A stretch of DNA of 61,896 bases from Microscillaceae bacterium (lineage in GTDB: Bacteria > Bacteroidota > Bacteroidia > Cytophagales > Microscillaceae). The stretch is taken from contig JAAUUB010000005.1 in assembly GCA_012031215.1 (NCBI GenBank), forward strand, positions 1-61,896, given 5' to 3'. The stretch's first letter is position 1. The number at the start of each line of letters is the position of its first letter. Below are positions 16,285 to 25,676 of this stretch, piece after piece. The position numbers and the translations under genes are program-made. The notes under the pieces were generated by a model that worked only from the letters and a program-made list of their open reading frames with translations, was not told the origin of the DNA and ran no database searches.

Positions 16285-16556
16285 TTAGGTCTTGGGTGGC
16301 CTGGTAAAAGTGCCATAGCGGGTGGCCCGATACCGTAAAATGCCAACACCCAAAATCAAAGGCGAAAGGGCAAGCAGGAAAATCCCCAGTTCTTTCCGCT
16401 ATTTTAAAAACTCGACTTGAAAAATAGCGGCTGCCATACTTAAAAACACAGTGGCCGTCCGAAAATAGGCCAAAAATTGCGCTCATTGGCCAGATGACTA
16501 CGGTCAATCGCCGGTCAGTTGCGGGTGATAAATTTTTCTTTTTCTTCTTTCTCCAT
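16285..16556 (-). pseudogene. DUF202 (YidH-like) membrane protein remnant
   Basis: The minus strand from the ATG at 16556 starts MEKEEKEKF and contains SHLANERNF, then after restoring one T (run of five A on the plus strand, 16472-16476) YFRTATVFLSMAAAIFQ, then ELGIFLLALSPLILGVGIL. NERxxLAWxRT followed by hydrophobic helices is the DUF202 signature. In addition to the frameshift there are two in-frame stops (TGA before the NER motif and TAG at 16401-16399), which single homopolymer corrections do not remove. I read it as a true or partly error-caused pseudogene of a small membrane protein of unknown function. Confidence 0.6.
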
Positions 16557-16603
16557 TTTTGAAAAGTACATTGCTTATAGCACTTTTACCTGCCACCCCC
16601 AGG

Positions 16604-16626
16604 CCGGAAGGGTTTTTCCCTTCCGG
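16604..16626. other. Strong hairpin between DUF202 remnant and thioredoxin gene
   Basis: CCGGAAGGG (16604-16612) and CCCTTCCGG (16618-16626) are perfectly complementary around TTTTT. It lies 71 bases beyond the stop of the leftward thioredoxin gene. No T-run follows on either strand, so terminator function is uncertain; RNA stabilisation or a rho-assisted stop is possible. Confidence 0.5.
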
Positions 16627-16696
16627 TGGCGATTTGAAAACTGATAGACTCCCTTTAATTTTTTTTAGTGATGAAGGCGCAGATGTAAATAATGCC

Positions 16697-17488
16697 TTAG
16701 TACAAAGCCATGTCAAATTTACGTCGGTACTGACGGGTGAGCGGATGAGATGCCCCCAAAAAGTGAAAAAAAGCAATTGTGGCCCGCCGGGGCAAGTCTT
16801 CGGCGTAGTGCTTGTCCAGGCGCACGGCCTCAATGAGTGCCACCAGTGCGGCTTCGTTGGCATACTCACGCAGCGCGGCTTGGGCTTGAGCGATTTTTTC
16901 GGTGATGGGCCCAGACTCCGTGATGGAGTGTTGCTGGAGTTCGACCAAGCAGGTAATGCCTTGAACTGCTTCGTAATATTTGGCCTTTTGCCGCAAAGGA
17001 GCCAGTAGCTCGAGGGCTTCTTCGGGGGCCGAACCTACCTTCCACTGGGCCAGACGCAAACGGGCCTCCTCAAAATCGGGGGCCTGGGCCACCAGGTCTT
17101 CCAGAGCCGGGAGAGCCAACAAACCCTCAGCCTGGAGACGGACCTCTATGGCCGCCAGTTCTTTCTTGAGCGGATTGGGGAGATGTTCTTCCAGCCAGGT
17201 CTGTAACTGGGGGCGAGGCAATGCCCCCGTAAATTCGGCCACTACCTCCCCATGCAAAAACATCTTTAGGGCCGGAATCCCCCGAATACGATACTTTTGG
17301 GAAAGCTCCGGGGCCTGGTCGGTATTGACTTTTACCAAAACCCAACGACCCGCTGCTTCTTGGGCCAGTTGCTCAATCACGGGGCCGAGAAACTGACAAG
17401 GCCCGCACCAGGGGGCCCAAAAATCTACCACCACGGGTACTTGGTGGCTGGGCGTAATGACTTCTCGCTCAAAGGTTTGTAAATCCAT
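16697..17488 (-). CDS. Thioredoxin-domain protein with TPR-like C-terminus (CnoX/YbbN-like)
   Basis: Encodes 263 aa. Residues ~1-105 are a thioredoxin fold with VVVDFWAPWCGPCQFLGP (active-site WCGPC) and the cis-proline region IRGIPALKMF. Residues ~110-263 are helical, with repeats like those of the C-terminal domain of YbbN/CnoX, a chaperone-redox protein that protects clients during oxidative stress. E. coli CnoX has lost the second catalytic cysteine, but this one retains CxxC and could be an active disulfide reductase. Single gene; 111 bases separate it from the upstream M48 protease gene in the same direction. Confidence 0.9.
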   Translation of the reverse strand: MDLQTFEREVITPSHQVPVVVDFWAPWCGPCQFLGPVIEQLAQEAAGRWVLVKVNTDQAPELSQKYRIRGIPALKMFLHGEVVAEFTGALPRPQLQTWLEEHLPNPLKKELAAIEVRLQAEGLLALPALEDLVAQAPDFEEARLRLAQWKVGSAPEEALELLAPLRQKAKYYEAVQGITCLVELQQHSITESGPITEKIAQAQAALREYANEAALVALIEAVRLDKHYAEDLPRRATIAFFHFLGASHPLTRQYRRKFDMALY

Positions 17489-17599
17489 CTTCGTCCAATG
17501 GGTTTAAAATTATCGGCGCACGACAGGCAGATGTCCGCCTGCCTTTTTTACCAACTTACAAACATATTTTGTTTCAAAAATAATTCCCGTAGCAAACCG

Positions 17600-18409
17600 C
17601 TAAGGCAGGCTGTTTTTAAGGACTTCATAAGGCTGGCCGCTGAGCTTGGTGCTGCAGCCCTCTTCCTGGGCCCTTTGGTTGATGTCGCGAACCCGGGTTT
17701 GGGAACTGGGGTGAGTGCTCAAAAACTGAGGCGGTTCTTTGCCACTTCCTTGAGATAGGATTTTTTCAAAAAATCCGGCCGCTCCATTGCATTGGTAGCG
17801 AGTGCGGGCCAGGTATTTGACCGAGTATGCATCAGCTTCTTCCTCCATATCGCGGCTAAACTTGAGGCCGGCCAGGTTGCCACTCAAAGCCCCCACGATT
17901 TGGCCCAGTTGACCCGGATTGCGCCCCAAAATCATCCCCAATACAAAAGAAACTCCGTATTGCTTGGTCATGTTGCGGGTAGAGTGGCGTTGGTCGGCGT
18001 GACCAATTTCGTGCCCCATCACGCCTGCCAATTGGTCTTCGTTGTCCAGATATTTGATAAGTCCAGTATAAACATAAATATAGCCTCCTGGAGTAACAAA
18101 GGCATTCAAAGTTTTGTCATCGTGGATGATATAGAGCTTCCACTCAAAATTTTGGCGGTATTTGACCATTCCAGATTGCAAAATTTCGTCGCGAATGCGG
18201 CGCAATTCACGATAGGCTACCGGATAGCGGGCCTCCTCTAAAATAGGATATTCCTGGGTGTTTTTAGCAATTTCGGCCTCAACCTGTTTACCCAGTTGAA
18301 TATCGTCCTGGATAGAAAACAGGTTGAAGTTTCCGAACAATTGCGCCGCGACCGGATTACTCCACAAAACCAGCCCCAGACCGATAAAGAAGACAAAGCT
18401 TTTTTTCAT
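17600..18409 (-). CDS. M48 family metalloprotease, exported
   Basis: Encodes 269 aa from MKKSFVFFIG; the longer frame to 18526 lacks a signal and is rejected. A signal peptide (VFFIGLGLVLWSNPVAAQ) is followed by the M48 catalytic domain: GVMGHEIGHADQRHS holds HExxH, and EEEADAYSVKYLA supplies the third zinc ligand (Glu). STHPSSQTRVRDI is the conserved C-terminal block. Relatives such as BepA/YfgC and LoiP handle misfolded outer-membrane proteins in the periplasm; it lacks the TPR tail of BepA. Located upstream of the thioredoxin-TPR gene, both plausibly in envelope quality control. Confidence 0.93.
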   Translation of the reverse strand: MKKSFVFFIGLGLVLWSNPVAAQLFGNFNLFSIQDDIQLGKQVEAEIAKNTQEYPILEEARYPVAYRELRRIRDEILQSGMVKYRQNFEWKLYIIHDDKTLNAFVTPGGYIYVYTGLIKYLDNEDQLAGVMGHEIGHADQRHSTRNMTKQYGVSFVLGMILGRNPGQLGQIVGALSGNLAGLKFSRDMEEEADAYSVKYLARTRYQCNGAAGFFEKILSQGSGKEPPQFLSTHPSSQTRVRDINQRAQEEGCSTKLSGQPYEVLKNSLP

Positions 18410-19169
18410 ACGTACTATTGTTTGATTAGAAAAATATTTAAACCAATTGACCAGAAACATCGCTGCAAGGAAGCAAACATCAAAGGTTTGTGTTAATTCA
18501 TTTTTTGATGCCGCCAAGATAGACAAAAACGGCCAAACTAAGGCACGCCGCCTCTTTAGAGTGCTTAGGCAGGAGAAAACCGGCCAGTTTTTCCAGATTC
18601 TTATTTGGAATTATCTGCTCATTTGGCGCACTTTGAAACTGTTTTGACAAAACTTTGGGGATTGGTTTCTACTTCTTAAAAATTGTCATTGTTTTTATTT
18701 CTAATTCTTGAAGTGAAAAAATTTGATTATCCCCAAATACGCAATAATCTCGTCAAGAAATACTTACCCGAGTGGCTTGATGAATAATATCAGTCCTTCG
18801 GGCTTAAACACAGGATGCCCAGAAGAAGAGCTGTTTTTAGCCGAAATGCATTTACATAAACCTTAAGGAGAGCCATTTTTATAGCCAGTAGCTTTTTTTT
18901 TATAATCCCAATATATCAGAAATGTAATTGAAAAAATGTAGCATTTCGGCAATACTCTTCTTGATGAAGGCATGGTTTACGCGGTTTTTTTGCGCAAATT
19001 ACCCATTTGCTATTTCTGAAAAAAGCCGCCAAGCCCCCGATTAACTCCAAATGCTGAAAATAGCTAATAAACAATGTGAGGGTCATGGTGAGTAAAAAAA
19101 ACGCCTGCCTTTTTTGCACAATTAGCCACTGCTTTGCGCCATTGCTGGTAGATGAATGAGATACGCTAT
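18410..19169. other. Long intergenic region, no gene seen
   Basis: About 760 bases, AT-rich. The plus-strand frame from 18715 (KKFDYPQIRNNLVKKYLPEWLDE, then a stop) looks protein-like for 24 codons, begins with GTG and has no continuation; it could be a gene fragment. A minus-strand 67-codon frame at 18916-19119 has no features. No RNA gene recognised. Confidence 0.45.
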
Positions 19170-19172
19170 AAA

Positions 19173-19201
19173 AAAGGCCCGGTCAAAATAACTGGGCCTT
19201 T
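19173..19201 (-). terminator. Intrinsic terminator of the heme operon (leftward)
   Basis: AAAGGCCC (19173-19180) pairs with GGGCCTTT (19194-19201), loop 13 bases. On the minus strand the stem is followed by TTTTTTATAG. It lies 38 bases after the HmuY stop and ends the four-gene operon. Confidence 0.85.
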
Positions 19202-19238
19202 CACATAAAACGGTTCAGTATTGCGAATAAAAAAAGAC

Positions 19239-19856
19239 TTAAAAGCTTGTCCCGATGGGCTGATAGACATATTTAAAAGTGTAATATCGACTAGGGGCCG
19301 TGGGGTCGGGCGGGTTGGGTGCGTTTTGGTAATAGCTCAAAATCTCGAACTTGGCATATTTCCCGTCGTGGGTGCGGACCACAAACACTTTGCCCGCAAT
19401 CGGGGTAATGAGATTTTGGATAGGGTCATAATTATACCAACCATTGCCGTTTCCGGTGGGCAGGGCATAGGCATTGGGTCCGTCTTGCTGAAATGTGACT
19501 GCATCGGGAATGGCCTGCACTTCTTCAAACAAACCCGCCACAATGCTCAGGGCGGCATTGCCGGTGCGGGTAGGTTCATCGCTGATGCCTATTTCATCGC
19601 CTCCGTTCAGCAGGATGGTAGTGCCTCGAAAAGCAATGTCCCATTCATCATTGTTTACAATGTCTCCTGCCGAGAAGCTAAAACGGGTAAAAGGTCCGCC
19701 AACAGGTTGTCCCATTCCGCCTGTTTGCGGAGCAGGCAGGTTTTCAAAGATTTCCACCCTCAGGGGCGTGGGCACGGGTGTATCGTTTTCGCCGCAGGCC
19801 GTCAGAAAGGCCAGGGCCATAAAACCAGTAAAGAAAATTAAAGCACGAAGGTTCAT
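19239..19856 (-). CDS. hmuY: HmuY family heme-binding lipoprotein
   Basis: Encodes 205 aa. Lipoprotein signal with FLTACGEND (Cys near residue 21). The mature part has the HmuY pattern: TRFSFSAGDIV, EWDIAFRGTTILLNGG, a middle with GWYNYD, and C-terminal GKYAKFEILSYYQNAP plus YYTFKYVYQP. HmuY of Porphyromonas gingivalis takes heme from host proteins at the cell surface and passes it to the TonB-dependent receptor HmuR; here the receptor gene lies two genes upstream in the same operon. The axial heme ligands are not conserved in all members and cannot be assigned here. Last gene before the terminator. Confidence 0.9.
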   Translation of the reverse strand: MNLRALIFFTGFMALAFLTACGENDTPVPTPLRVEIFENLPAPQTGGMGQPVGGPFTRFSFSAGDIVNNDEWDIAFRGTTILLNGGDEIGISDEPTRTGNAALSIVAGLFEEVQAIPDAVTFQQDGPNAYALPTGNGNGWYNYDPIQNLITPIAGKVFVVRTHDGKYAKFEILSYYQNAPNPPDPTAPSRYYTFKYVYQPIGTSF

Positions 19857-19874
19857 GTTGATGAAATTTTGAAT

Positions 19875-20336
19875 TTAAACAATAGAAGTAGTAAAGATTA
19901 AGTGTTTCCAGCGTGGATATTCGAAGCCGATGAGCCATACATTGGCCGCCAACAGGCCCCCCGTCTCGAGCAATTCTCCGGTTTCGTGAGGCTCGAGATA
20001 AAGGTGAAAAAGAAAGATTTGAATCGTAACGGGCACGGCCATCACGGCTCCGGCAAAGCGAAAAACCTGGCTCAAAATCAGGAGAGCCACCAGCACCTCG
20101 CTGATGCCCAGAAACTGCCAGAAATAGCCTGTTTGCTTCATGCCAAAAATGTAGTTCTTGATTTTGAGCGTGGCCGGGTCTATCTGGTCAAATTCTCCTT
20201 TTTTGATTGCTTCCAGTTGGGTAGTGGGTGTAGGCATAGGCCCGCTAAACTTTTTGAGGCCGCCTTGCAGCAACATCCCGCCCAAGAAGAGGCTCAGGAC
20301 AATGTTGAGTACTCGGATAATTCGGATTGTTTTCAT
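19875..20336 (-). CDS. DoxX-like membrane protein in heme operon
   Basis: Encodes 153 aa with four predicted hydrophobic segments (residues ~8-26, 68-90, 93-112, 122-140). LNIVLSLFLGGMLLQGGLKKFSGP and GYFWQFLGISEVLVALLIL resemble the DoxX/DoxD-like family of small inner-membrane proteins, whose biochemical role is unsettled. It sits 28 bases after the receptor and 18 bases before hmuY, so it belongs to the heme uptake unit; a role in electron or heme transfer across the membrane is inferred only. Confidence 0.75.
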   Translation of the reverse strand: MKTIRIIRVLNIVLSLFLGGMLLQGGLKKFSGPMPTPTTQLEAIKKGEFDQIDPATLKIKNYIFGMKQTGYFWQFLGISEVLVALLILSQVFRFAGAVMAVPVTIQIFLFHLYLEPHETGELLETGGLLAANVWLIGFEYPRWKHLIFTTSIV

Positions 20337-20364
20337 AGAAAGTCAAGTGATAGATAAATACAAA

Positions 20365-22437
20365 CTAAAAGCTATAAGCTACTTTGAGCAGCCATTGCCG
20401 GCCCGGAATATTGGAAATATTGACCGGGTCCGTAAAATCAAGCAAATTATTAAGCCCTATCTGGGCCGAAAATCCATACTTGAATTCCTGGCTCAAGGTC
20501 ATATTCAGCAAGCAATACCCTTTCACAAATTCGTCATACTCGTCCAGAATCTGGTTTTGGTTGCTGTCAAAAAGACCGTAACGACTACGATAAAAAAGGC
20601 GGATAGCCAGGTTCGTTTTCCATTTCGGAACCTCAAAATTGATTTTAAAATTGGCCAGCTGCCGGGAACGGTTAAACAAGCCAAAATAATCCTGCCTTTG
20701 CAGGCGGAAAGAAGAAAGGGTGTTGGGGTCGCGGGCAAAAACCTGCCCCTCCTCCAGTCGGCTTAAAACGTCCCGGTCCTGGGCCTCTAAGAATTGATAC
20801 CCCGCCGAAAAAGTCCAGTGTTTGCTAGCCCGATATTGGGCATTGACTTCTAGGCCATAGGTCAGGATGCGGTTGAGATTGAAATAGGAAAACACGTTCT
20901 GACCATTGGTGCGCTGGGCGACGGCCCGGGTATCAATCAGGTTTTGAATCTGATTGTAGAAGAAATTGACATCCAGGCTCAGGCGATTTTTCTCCATACT
21001 TCCGCCCAGATTGAGGTTGAGCGAGCTTTCGGGGCGCAAAGGGGCCGAAAAATCAAGCGCATTGCGAAACAAAAGCTGCCCTTGAGCCTCCAGCGCATCC
21101 ATACGCGCGGGAGCCACATTGTAGCCAAATACCGAATACCCTACCGCACTGTTGGTAAAATCGAGATACAATTGCCGCAGGTCGGGGGCTTTATAGCCAT
21201 ATCCCAGCGAAGCCTTCAGAAAGAGATGTGGCTGTACCTCATAGGTGAGGCCAAGTTTGGGGCTTAGTTGAGATTGGTATTGGTGGTGGTGGTCATAGCG
21301 AAAGCCCAGCAAAATATTCCACTTTTGCCCGATAAACCATTCAAACTGAGCAAAGAGGTATTCGGACTGCAAGCGGGCCGTTTGGCTAAAAAGGGTACGC
21401 AGCAGGGTTTTCGTAGTTCATCCCCACTCCCGCGGTCAGGGTGTTATGGCCCATTTTATAATGCGTGCGTATCTCTGGACGGTAAAACCACTGCCGATAA
21501 AGATTTTCTTCAAAAAGCACCTGCCCCGCATCGCGCAGGCCTTCATCAAAGCGGTAGTGGGTGGCGTAGAGGTCATACTCCATTTTCCAGTTTTTGCGGA
21601 GGGTTTGGCGCACCAGTAACGTTTGGTTCCATTCCCGGCTAAGGCTCTTGCCAGCAAAGAGGGCTTCATTGATGAAGGCCCGGTAATCCTGGTCCTGGCC
21701 GTAGAAGCGGGAATGAATCATAAGCGACAGCTTTTCCGAAGGGCTAATCTTGATTTTGGGCTGAAAAGTAAAATTATGAAAAGGCTCCACCGTAGGCAAG
21801 CGCGCCGCCTCAGCCAGGCTATAGCCCCGGGAGGCAAAATAATTGGCAAAGACATCGAGACTTACTATGCCTTTGTTGTATTGCAGGGTCGCCGAGGCAT
21901 CGTGGGTGCCAAAGCTGGCCAAGCGATAACCGGCCTGCCCCTGCCACTTGCCGTCTTTTTCAGCTTCCCGGGTAATGATATTGACAACCCCCGCCAGGGC
22001 CTCGGAGCCATAGAGCGAAGAAGAAGCTCCTTTGATGATTTCGATACGCTCGATATTGTGTACCGTCAGGCGCGATAAATCCAGCGTGCCGGCCTGTCGG
22101 CCTACCATAGGCTGGCCATCTATCAAAATCATGGTGTAGGCCGCATCCAGGCCTTGCAATTGTAAACCTTCCCCCCGCCAAAGTCGGGCACGGTGAGCAA
22201 ACCTGTTTGCTCTTGCAACACTTCATTCAAGCGGCTAAGCCCGGTTCTTTGAATGGCCTGGCCCGAGACCACCGTTACAGGCACCGGCAGGGCCATTCGG
22301 TCGCGCACAGTCCGGGTTCCGGTGATGACAATGTCGGGCAGGTCAATACTCGGAAGGGTATCCGGGCGTGACTGGGGCTGGGCGTTCAGTGGCCCAAGCA
22401 AAGCAAGCACCAGGCCCCCCAGGGCAAGGAATCTCAT
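20365..22437 (-). CDS. TonB-dependent outer-membrane heme receptor (HmuR-like), frameshifted twice in this sequence
   Basis: Three frames join to about 690 aa. Part 1 (22437-22129): signal peptide, DIVITGTRTVRDRMALPVPV (TonB-box and plug start). Part 2 (22159-21386): plug signatures MILIDGQPMVGRQ and IEIIKGASSSLYGSEALAGVVNII, then barrel strands. Part 3 (21372-20365): barrel ending in LLKVAYSF with the terminal Phe needed for barrel insertion. The breaks sit in C6 at 22171-22176 (one more base restores FGGGEGLQLQGLDAAY) and T4 at 21408-21411 (one more base restores NYEKTLLRTLFSQTARLQ), so they look like read errors. It imports heme or a similar ligand using TonB energy. Start overlaps the DUF6607 stop by 4 bases (ATGA). 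Confidence 0.9.
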
Positions 22438-23331
22438 TTTTTTACTTCAAAGAAATTGTCAATAATCGGGTGAAAAGCTGTGGTGGGGGCTTCCGGGTCA
22501 AGGGCGAAGAGATGCATAAACAGCGGCTTGCCATCTACCTGCTTTTTGAGCTTGATGTATTGCTTTTGGGCCATCTCGGCTTCCCATTTGGTACGTATCT
22601 TTGCCCAGAAAGCTTGGTTTTCCTGCCACCAGGCTTGCGCCACCCGGCATTTTTTCGTCGGCCACTCTTGTGTAAAGGTCCAACCCTTTTTCCTGGGCCA
22701 GACGGTAGTCCTGGCCTTCTTCGCTGCGGATGATTTTGTCGTTATCCTGCTCGTGGAGCCAGCCGTAAGCGGTGATTTCGTGGCGATTGCGGCGTTTCAG
22801 GAGGTTATAGTCCTTTCTTACGGTAAATTCTCGGCGAGGCAAGGGCGCATCGGCGGTACTTTCCCAGTAATGCCGCCCGTCTTGGTGTACCCAAGAAGCA
22901 GAACCTTCGTAGCGGGGGCTGTCGTCCACCTGATAGACTTTTTGTGTCCATTGCCCTTTTACCTGTTCAGGCCGAAGAGTGATTTTTTTCCAGTCATTAA
23001 AGCCATTGTAGCTCCATAGCTCGGTGTGTTCATAAAGCCAGTCCTGGCGCCAGTGTTTTACGATGGCCGTATCATTGACAATCAATATGTGCTGTAAGAC
23101 AATTTTGCCCGAAGTATCTTCTACCTTTTGCACCCATTCCAGGCCCCGGTCGTGTTTTGTTTTGGAGGGCTTGTATGAGGCCGTGTCCTGGGGAAAAGCA
23201 AAGGTTTCGGCAAAGTTAAACGCTACCTCATAACAGCCACACATAGACAAAATGGCCTGTCGGTCTTCGGAAGATTGCGCAAAACCGGATAAAGACCCCA
23301 GGCAAGCCAAAATAAATAAGTAGTTTTTCAT
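22434..23331 (-). CDS. DUF6607 family exported protein, first gene of the heme operon, frameshifted in this sequence
   Basis: About 298 aa after joining two frames. Signal peptide MKNYLFILACLGSLSGFAQ, then MCGCYEVAFNFAETFAF and repeated aromatic beta-like segments (WVHQDGRHYWESTADAPLPRRE). The break is in the T6 run at 22650-22655: removing one base gives DEKCRVAQAWWQENQAFW and continues to FFEVKK. Such proteins are found next to TonB receptors of heme systems; their function is unknown. It is likely periplasmic. The stop overlaps the receptor ATG by 4 bases, so the two are translationally coupled. Confidence 0.8.
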
Positions 23332-23365
23332 TTTCGTTGTTTTTTAGATTAATTAAGAATAATGG

Positions 23366-23398
23366 CAAATATAAATCTTTATTTAGACTAAGTCCAAA
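23366..23398 (-). promoter_or_regulatory. Promoter of the heme operon with Fur-box-like dyad in the spacer
   Basis: Minus strand: TTTG (23398-23395), 21-base spacer, TATATTTG (23373-23366), a near-ideal Bacteroidota promoter 35 bases from the DUF6607 ATG. On the plus strand TTTAGACT (23382-23389), A, AGTCCAAA (23391-23398) is an inverted repeat with one mismatch that covers the -33 element and spacer. A metal-dependent repressor such as Fur bound here would shut the operon when iron is sufficient. The assignment to Fur is inferred from the genes controlled. Confidence 0.65.
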
Positions 23399-23518
23399 CA
23401 AAAATTAAAAAAATATCTATTCTTTTGGCCAGGAATAAAATGTGGCAGAAACCAGGGCTTTTCGGGCTCAGAAGTGCGGGCAAGCACTTGGCAGAAGCAG
23501 AAAGTGAGAGCCACAGTC

Positions 23519-23958
23519 CTAGACGTGAACCTCGGTGGGGGGCAAGTGGCCAATCAGAAAAGAGGCCCGGACAGAATAAAAAAGGGAATAGGGCAGGTCT
23601 TCAAACTGATTTTCAATTTTGATAAGCTGCTGGGGGCTTTGCACATAAACCCCCAGGGCCACATACTCGGCACAGACCTCCACTTCCAGGCCTGGCACTT
23701 CCAAAAACTCGTTCAGGCGGCGGTGAATCAGTTCGTAGGTCAGTCGGTCTAGCACCGAGCACCCAAACCGGTGATAATCTAAGGTGGGCATAAAATCGAC
23801 CAGATATTGCATCGCAACCCTGGACACCAATCTTTGCAAGAGACCCAATGGATAACCCACCCCGCCACCAATTGACTTGCCAGCCGCAAATTTTGCCATT
23901 GCTGAGGCTCCATCAGGCGGATGATTTTTTGATACAATTCTTCGGTTTTTTCTTCCAC
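23519..23958 (-). CDS. Hypothetical protein, frameshifted in this sequence
   Basis: The minus strand from a GTG at 23958 reads EEKTEELYQKIIRLMEPQQWQ and LRLASQLVAG, then continues in another frame as YPLGLLQRLVSRVAMQYLVD and LTYELIHRRLNEFLEVPG to a stop at 23519. One extra base in the C4 run at 23860-23863 joins them (LVAGVGYPLGLLQ), giving about 146 aa. The composition is protein-like and helical. I do not recognise a family. The start is uncertain, and the C-terminus may contain a further error, since it ends with an unusual ASFLIGHLPPTEVHV. Confidence 0.45.
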
Positions 23959-24097
23959 TTTATATGTATTTTTCCAAAAATAATGTAAAATCGCAGAAAA
24001 ATACTGAAAACAAAGCAGAAATCCAATGGAACAACTGTTGAGGCATCATTTTTATCTCGGAAGTAAATCTTAATTTGCACACAAGCATTGACCGAAC

Positions 24098-25471
24098 ATG
24101 CAAAAAACCTTTTCCAAAAAATTTACTTTTCTTGCCTTGCTATTGCTGACGGGCATTTTGCTGACGGGCTGCCAGGACTCTGCCGGGATAGAAAGCCAAA
24201 ATGCCCTTGACCAATCTCTGCGTGAAAACCTGGAACTAGCCTCGGCAGGTCAGGGCATAGACTACTACCTTCTGCCCGAACCCACTCAGTACGCCCTTAT
24301 TCCTCAAGACCCGCGCAATCCTCTCAATGCCGCCAAAGTGGAACTGGGCAAGCTCCTTTTTCACGAAACGGCAATGGGCTTGAAACCACGCAAAACCATC
24401 AGTTTGCAGTTTTATTCTTGTGCTTCTTGCCACCACGCGCCGGCAGGCTTTCAGGCCGGTATTCCGCAGGGTATTGGCGAAGGGGGGCTTGGTTTTGGGC
24501 ACAAGGGACAAGGGCGGGTGCGCCATCCCGACTATGTGCTTGATTCGGATTTGGATGTGCAAGATGTGCGTTCTCCTTCGGTGCTCCACGTGGCCTTTCA
24601 AACAAACATGCTCTGGAATGGGCAATTTGGGGCCTTTGGGCATAATCTAGGCACAGAAGCCCTCTGGACAGCCGGAACCCCGAAAGACAGAAATCATCTT
24701 GGCTTTGAGGGAGTAGAAACCCAGGCCATTGCCGCTATGGATGTGCATCGCCTACAAGTAGAAGGCTCGGTGCTCAAAACGCATCCTGAATATGTGGCAC
24801 TTTTCAACGCTGCTTTTCCCGATGTCCCTGCCGAATCGCGCATCAATGTGCTCCATACCGGGCTGGCCATTGCCGCCTATGAGCGTACTCTGATGGCCAC
24901 AATGGCCCCCTTTCAGCGGTGGCTCAGGGGGGAATATCAGGCCATGAATGAGGCCCAAAAAAGAGGGGCTTTGTTATTTTTTGGCAAAGCCCAATGCTAT
25001 CAATGCCACAATGGGCCCGCCCTGAGTGCAATGGATTTTTATGCCCTGGGGATGAAAGATTTGTACCAGCGTGGCGATGCCGCTGCCGTCGATTTTAACT
25101 CCCTAGGCAATAAAGGGCGGGGCGGATTTACCAACCGACCCGAAGATATGTTCAAATTTAAAGTCCCGCAATTGTATAATCTGGCTGACTCGCCTTTCTA
25201 TGGACACGGGGCTTCCTTTGGTTCCATTGCGGAGGTGCTTCGTTATAAAAACTGGGCCATTCCTGAAAACACGCAGGTTCCTCCTGGGCAATTGGCCGCA
25301 GCATTTCTCCCTTTGGGCCTCAGCGAAGCGGAAATTGACGATTTACGGGAATTTCTCGAGACGGGCCTTTATGACCCCGACCTCCGCCGGTATGCGCCCC
25401 TCAGCCTGCCCTCAGGCAATTGCTTTCCTAACAATGACCCCCTCACGCGCGCTTACTTGGGCTGTAATTAA
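24098..25471 (+). CDS. Di-heme cytochrome c peroxidase family lipoprotein
   Basis: Encodes 457 aa. Lipoprotein signal with ILLTGCQDS (Cys near residue 25). Two c-type heme motifs, CASCH (near residue 108) and CYQCH (near 301), are placed as in MauG/CCP proteins; LGKLLFHETAMG and SVLHVAFQTNMLWNG are family blocks around heme 1, and FKVPQLYNLADSPFYGHGASFGS is the heme-2 region. Likely faces the periplasm or cell surface; peroxide reduction or oxidation of a partner is expected. It is a different subgroup from the 636-aa peroxidase at 9574, lacking the N-terminal helical domain. Confidence 0.92.
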   Translation: MQKTFSKKFTFLALLLLTGILLTGCQDSAGIESQNALDQSLRENLELASAGQGIDYYLLPEPTQYALIPQDPRNPLNAAKVELGKLLFHETAMGLKPRKTISLQFYSCASCHHAPAGFQAGIPQGIGEGGLGFGHKGQGRVRHPDYVLDSDLDVQDVRSPSVLHVAFQTNMLWNGQFGAFGHNLGTEALWTAGTPKDRNHLGFEGVETQAIAAMDVHRLQVEGSVLKTHPEYVALFNAAFPDVPAESRINVLHTGLAIAAYERTLMATMAPFQRWLRGEYQAMNEAQKRGALLFFGKAQCYQCHNGPALSAMDFYALGMKDLYQRGDAAAVDFNSLGNKGRGGFTNRPEDMFKFKVPQLYNLADSPFYGHGASFGSIAEVLRYKNWAIPENTQVPPGQLAAAFLPLGLSEAEIDDLREFLETGLYDPDLRRYAPLSLPSGNCFPNNDPLTRAYLGCN

Positions 25472-25635
25472 GAAATTGCCCCCCCGGTGATTTAACAATG
25501 GCGGGAAACTATTTTAGCTGCTTTTTTTAAGATTTGCTTGCCTGGGTGGGCAGCCTTGCAACCCATTTGCACCTATTTTTCGCGGCGTAGTGAGCTGTCT
25601 GCCTTTTTGCGTAAACTTTTTTCGCAACTTTTATG

Positions 25636-25643
25636 TAGTTTTG
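25636..25643 (+). promoter_or_regulatory. -7 element candidate for the GWxTD gene
   Basis: TAGTTTTG is a perfect TAnnTTTG match, 33 bases before the ATG at 25677. No well-spaced -33 element is visible. Confidence 0.4.
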
Positions 25644-25676
25644 TCCTGGGATGGGTTCATTTTTACCAGATTCATT

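Noticed and set aside
17525-17549. Hairpin AGGCAG/CTGCCT followed by T-run between the thioredoxin and M48 genes
   Set aside because: The T-run is on the plus strand, but both neighbouring genes are leftward, so it does not end a gene I can see; the 6-bp stem may be chance.
18916-19119. 67-codon minus-strand open frame in the long gap before the heme operon
   Set aside because: Low-complexity hydrophobic start, no relatives recognised, AT-rich surroundings.
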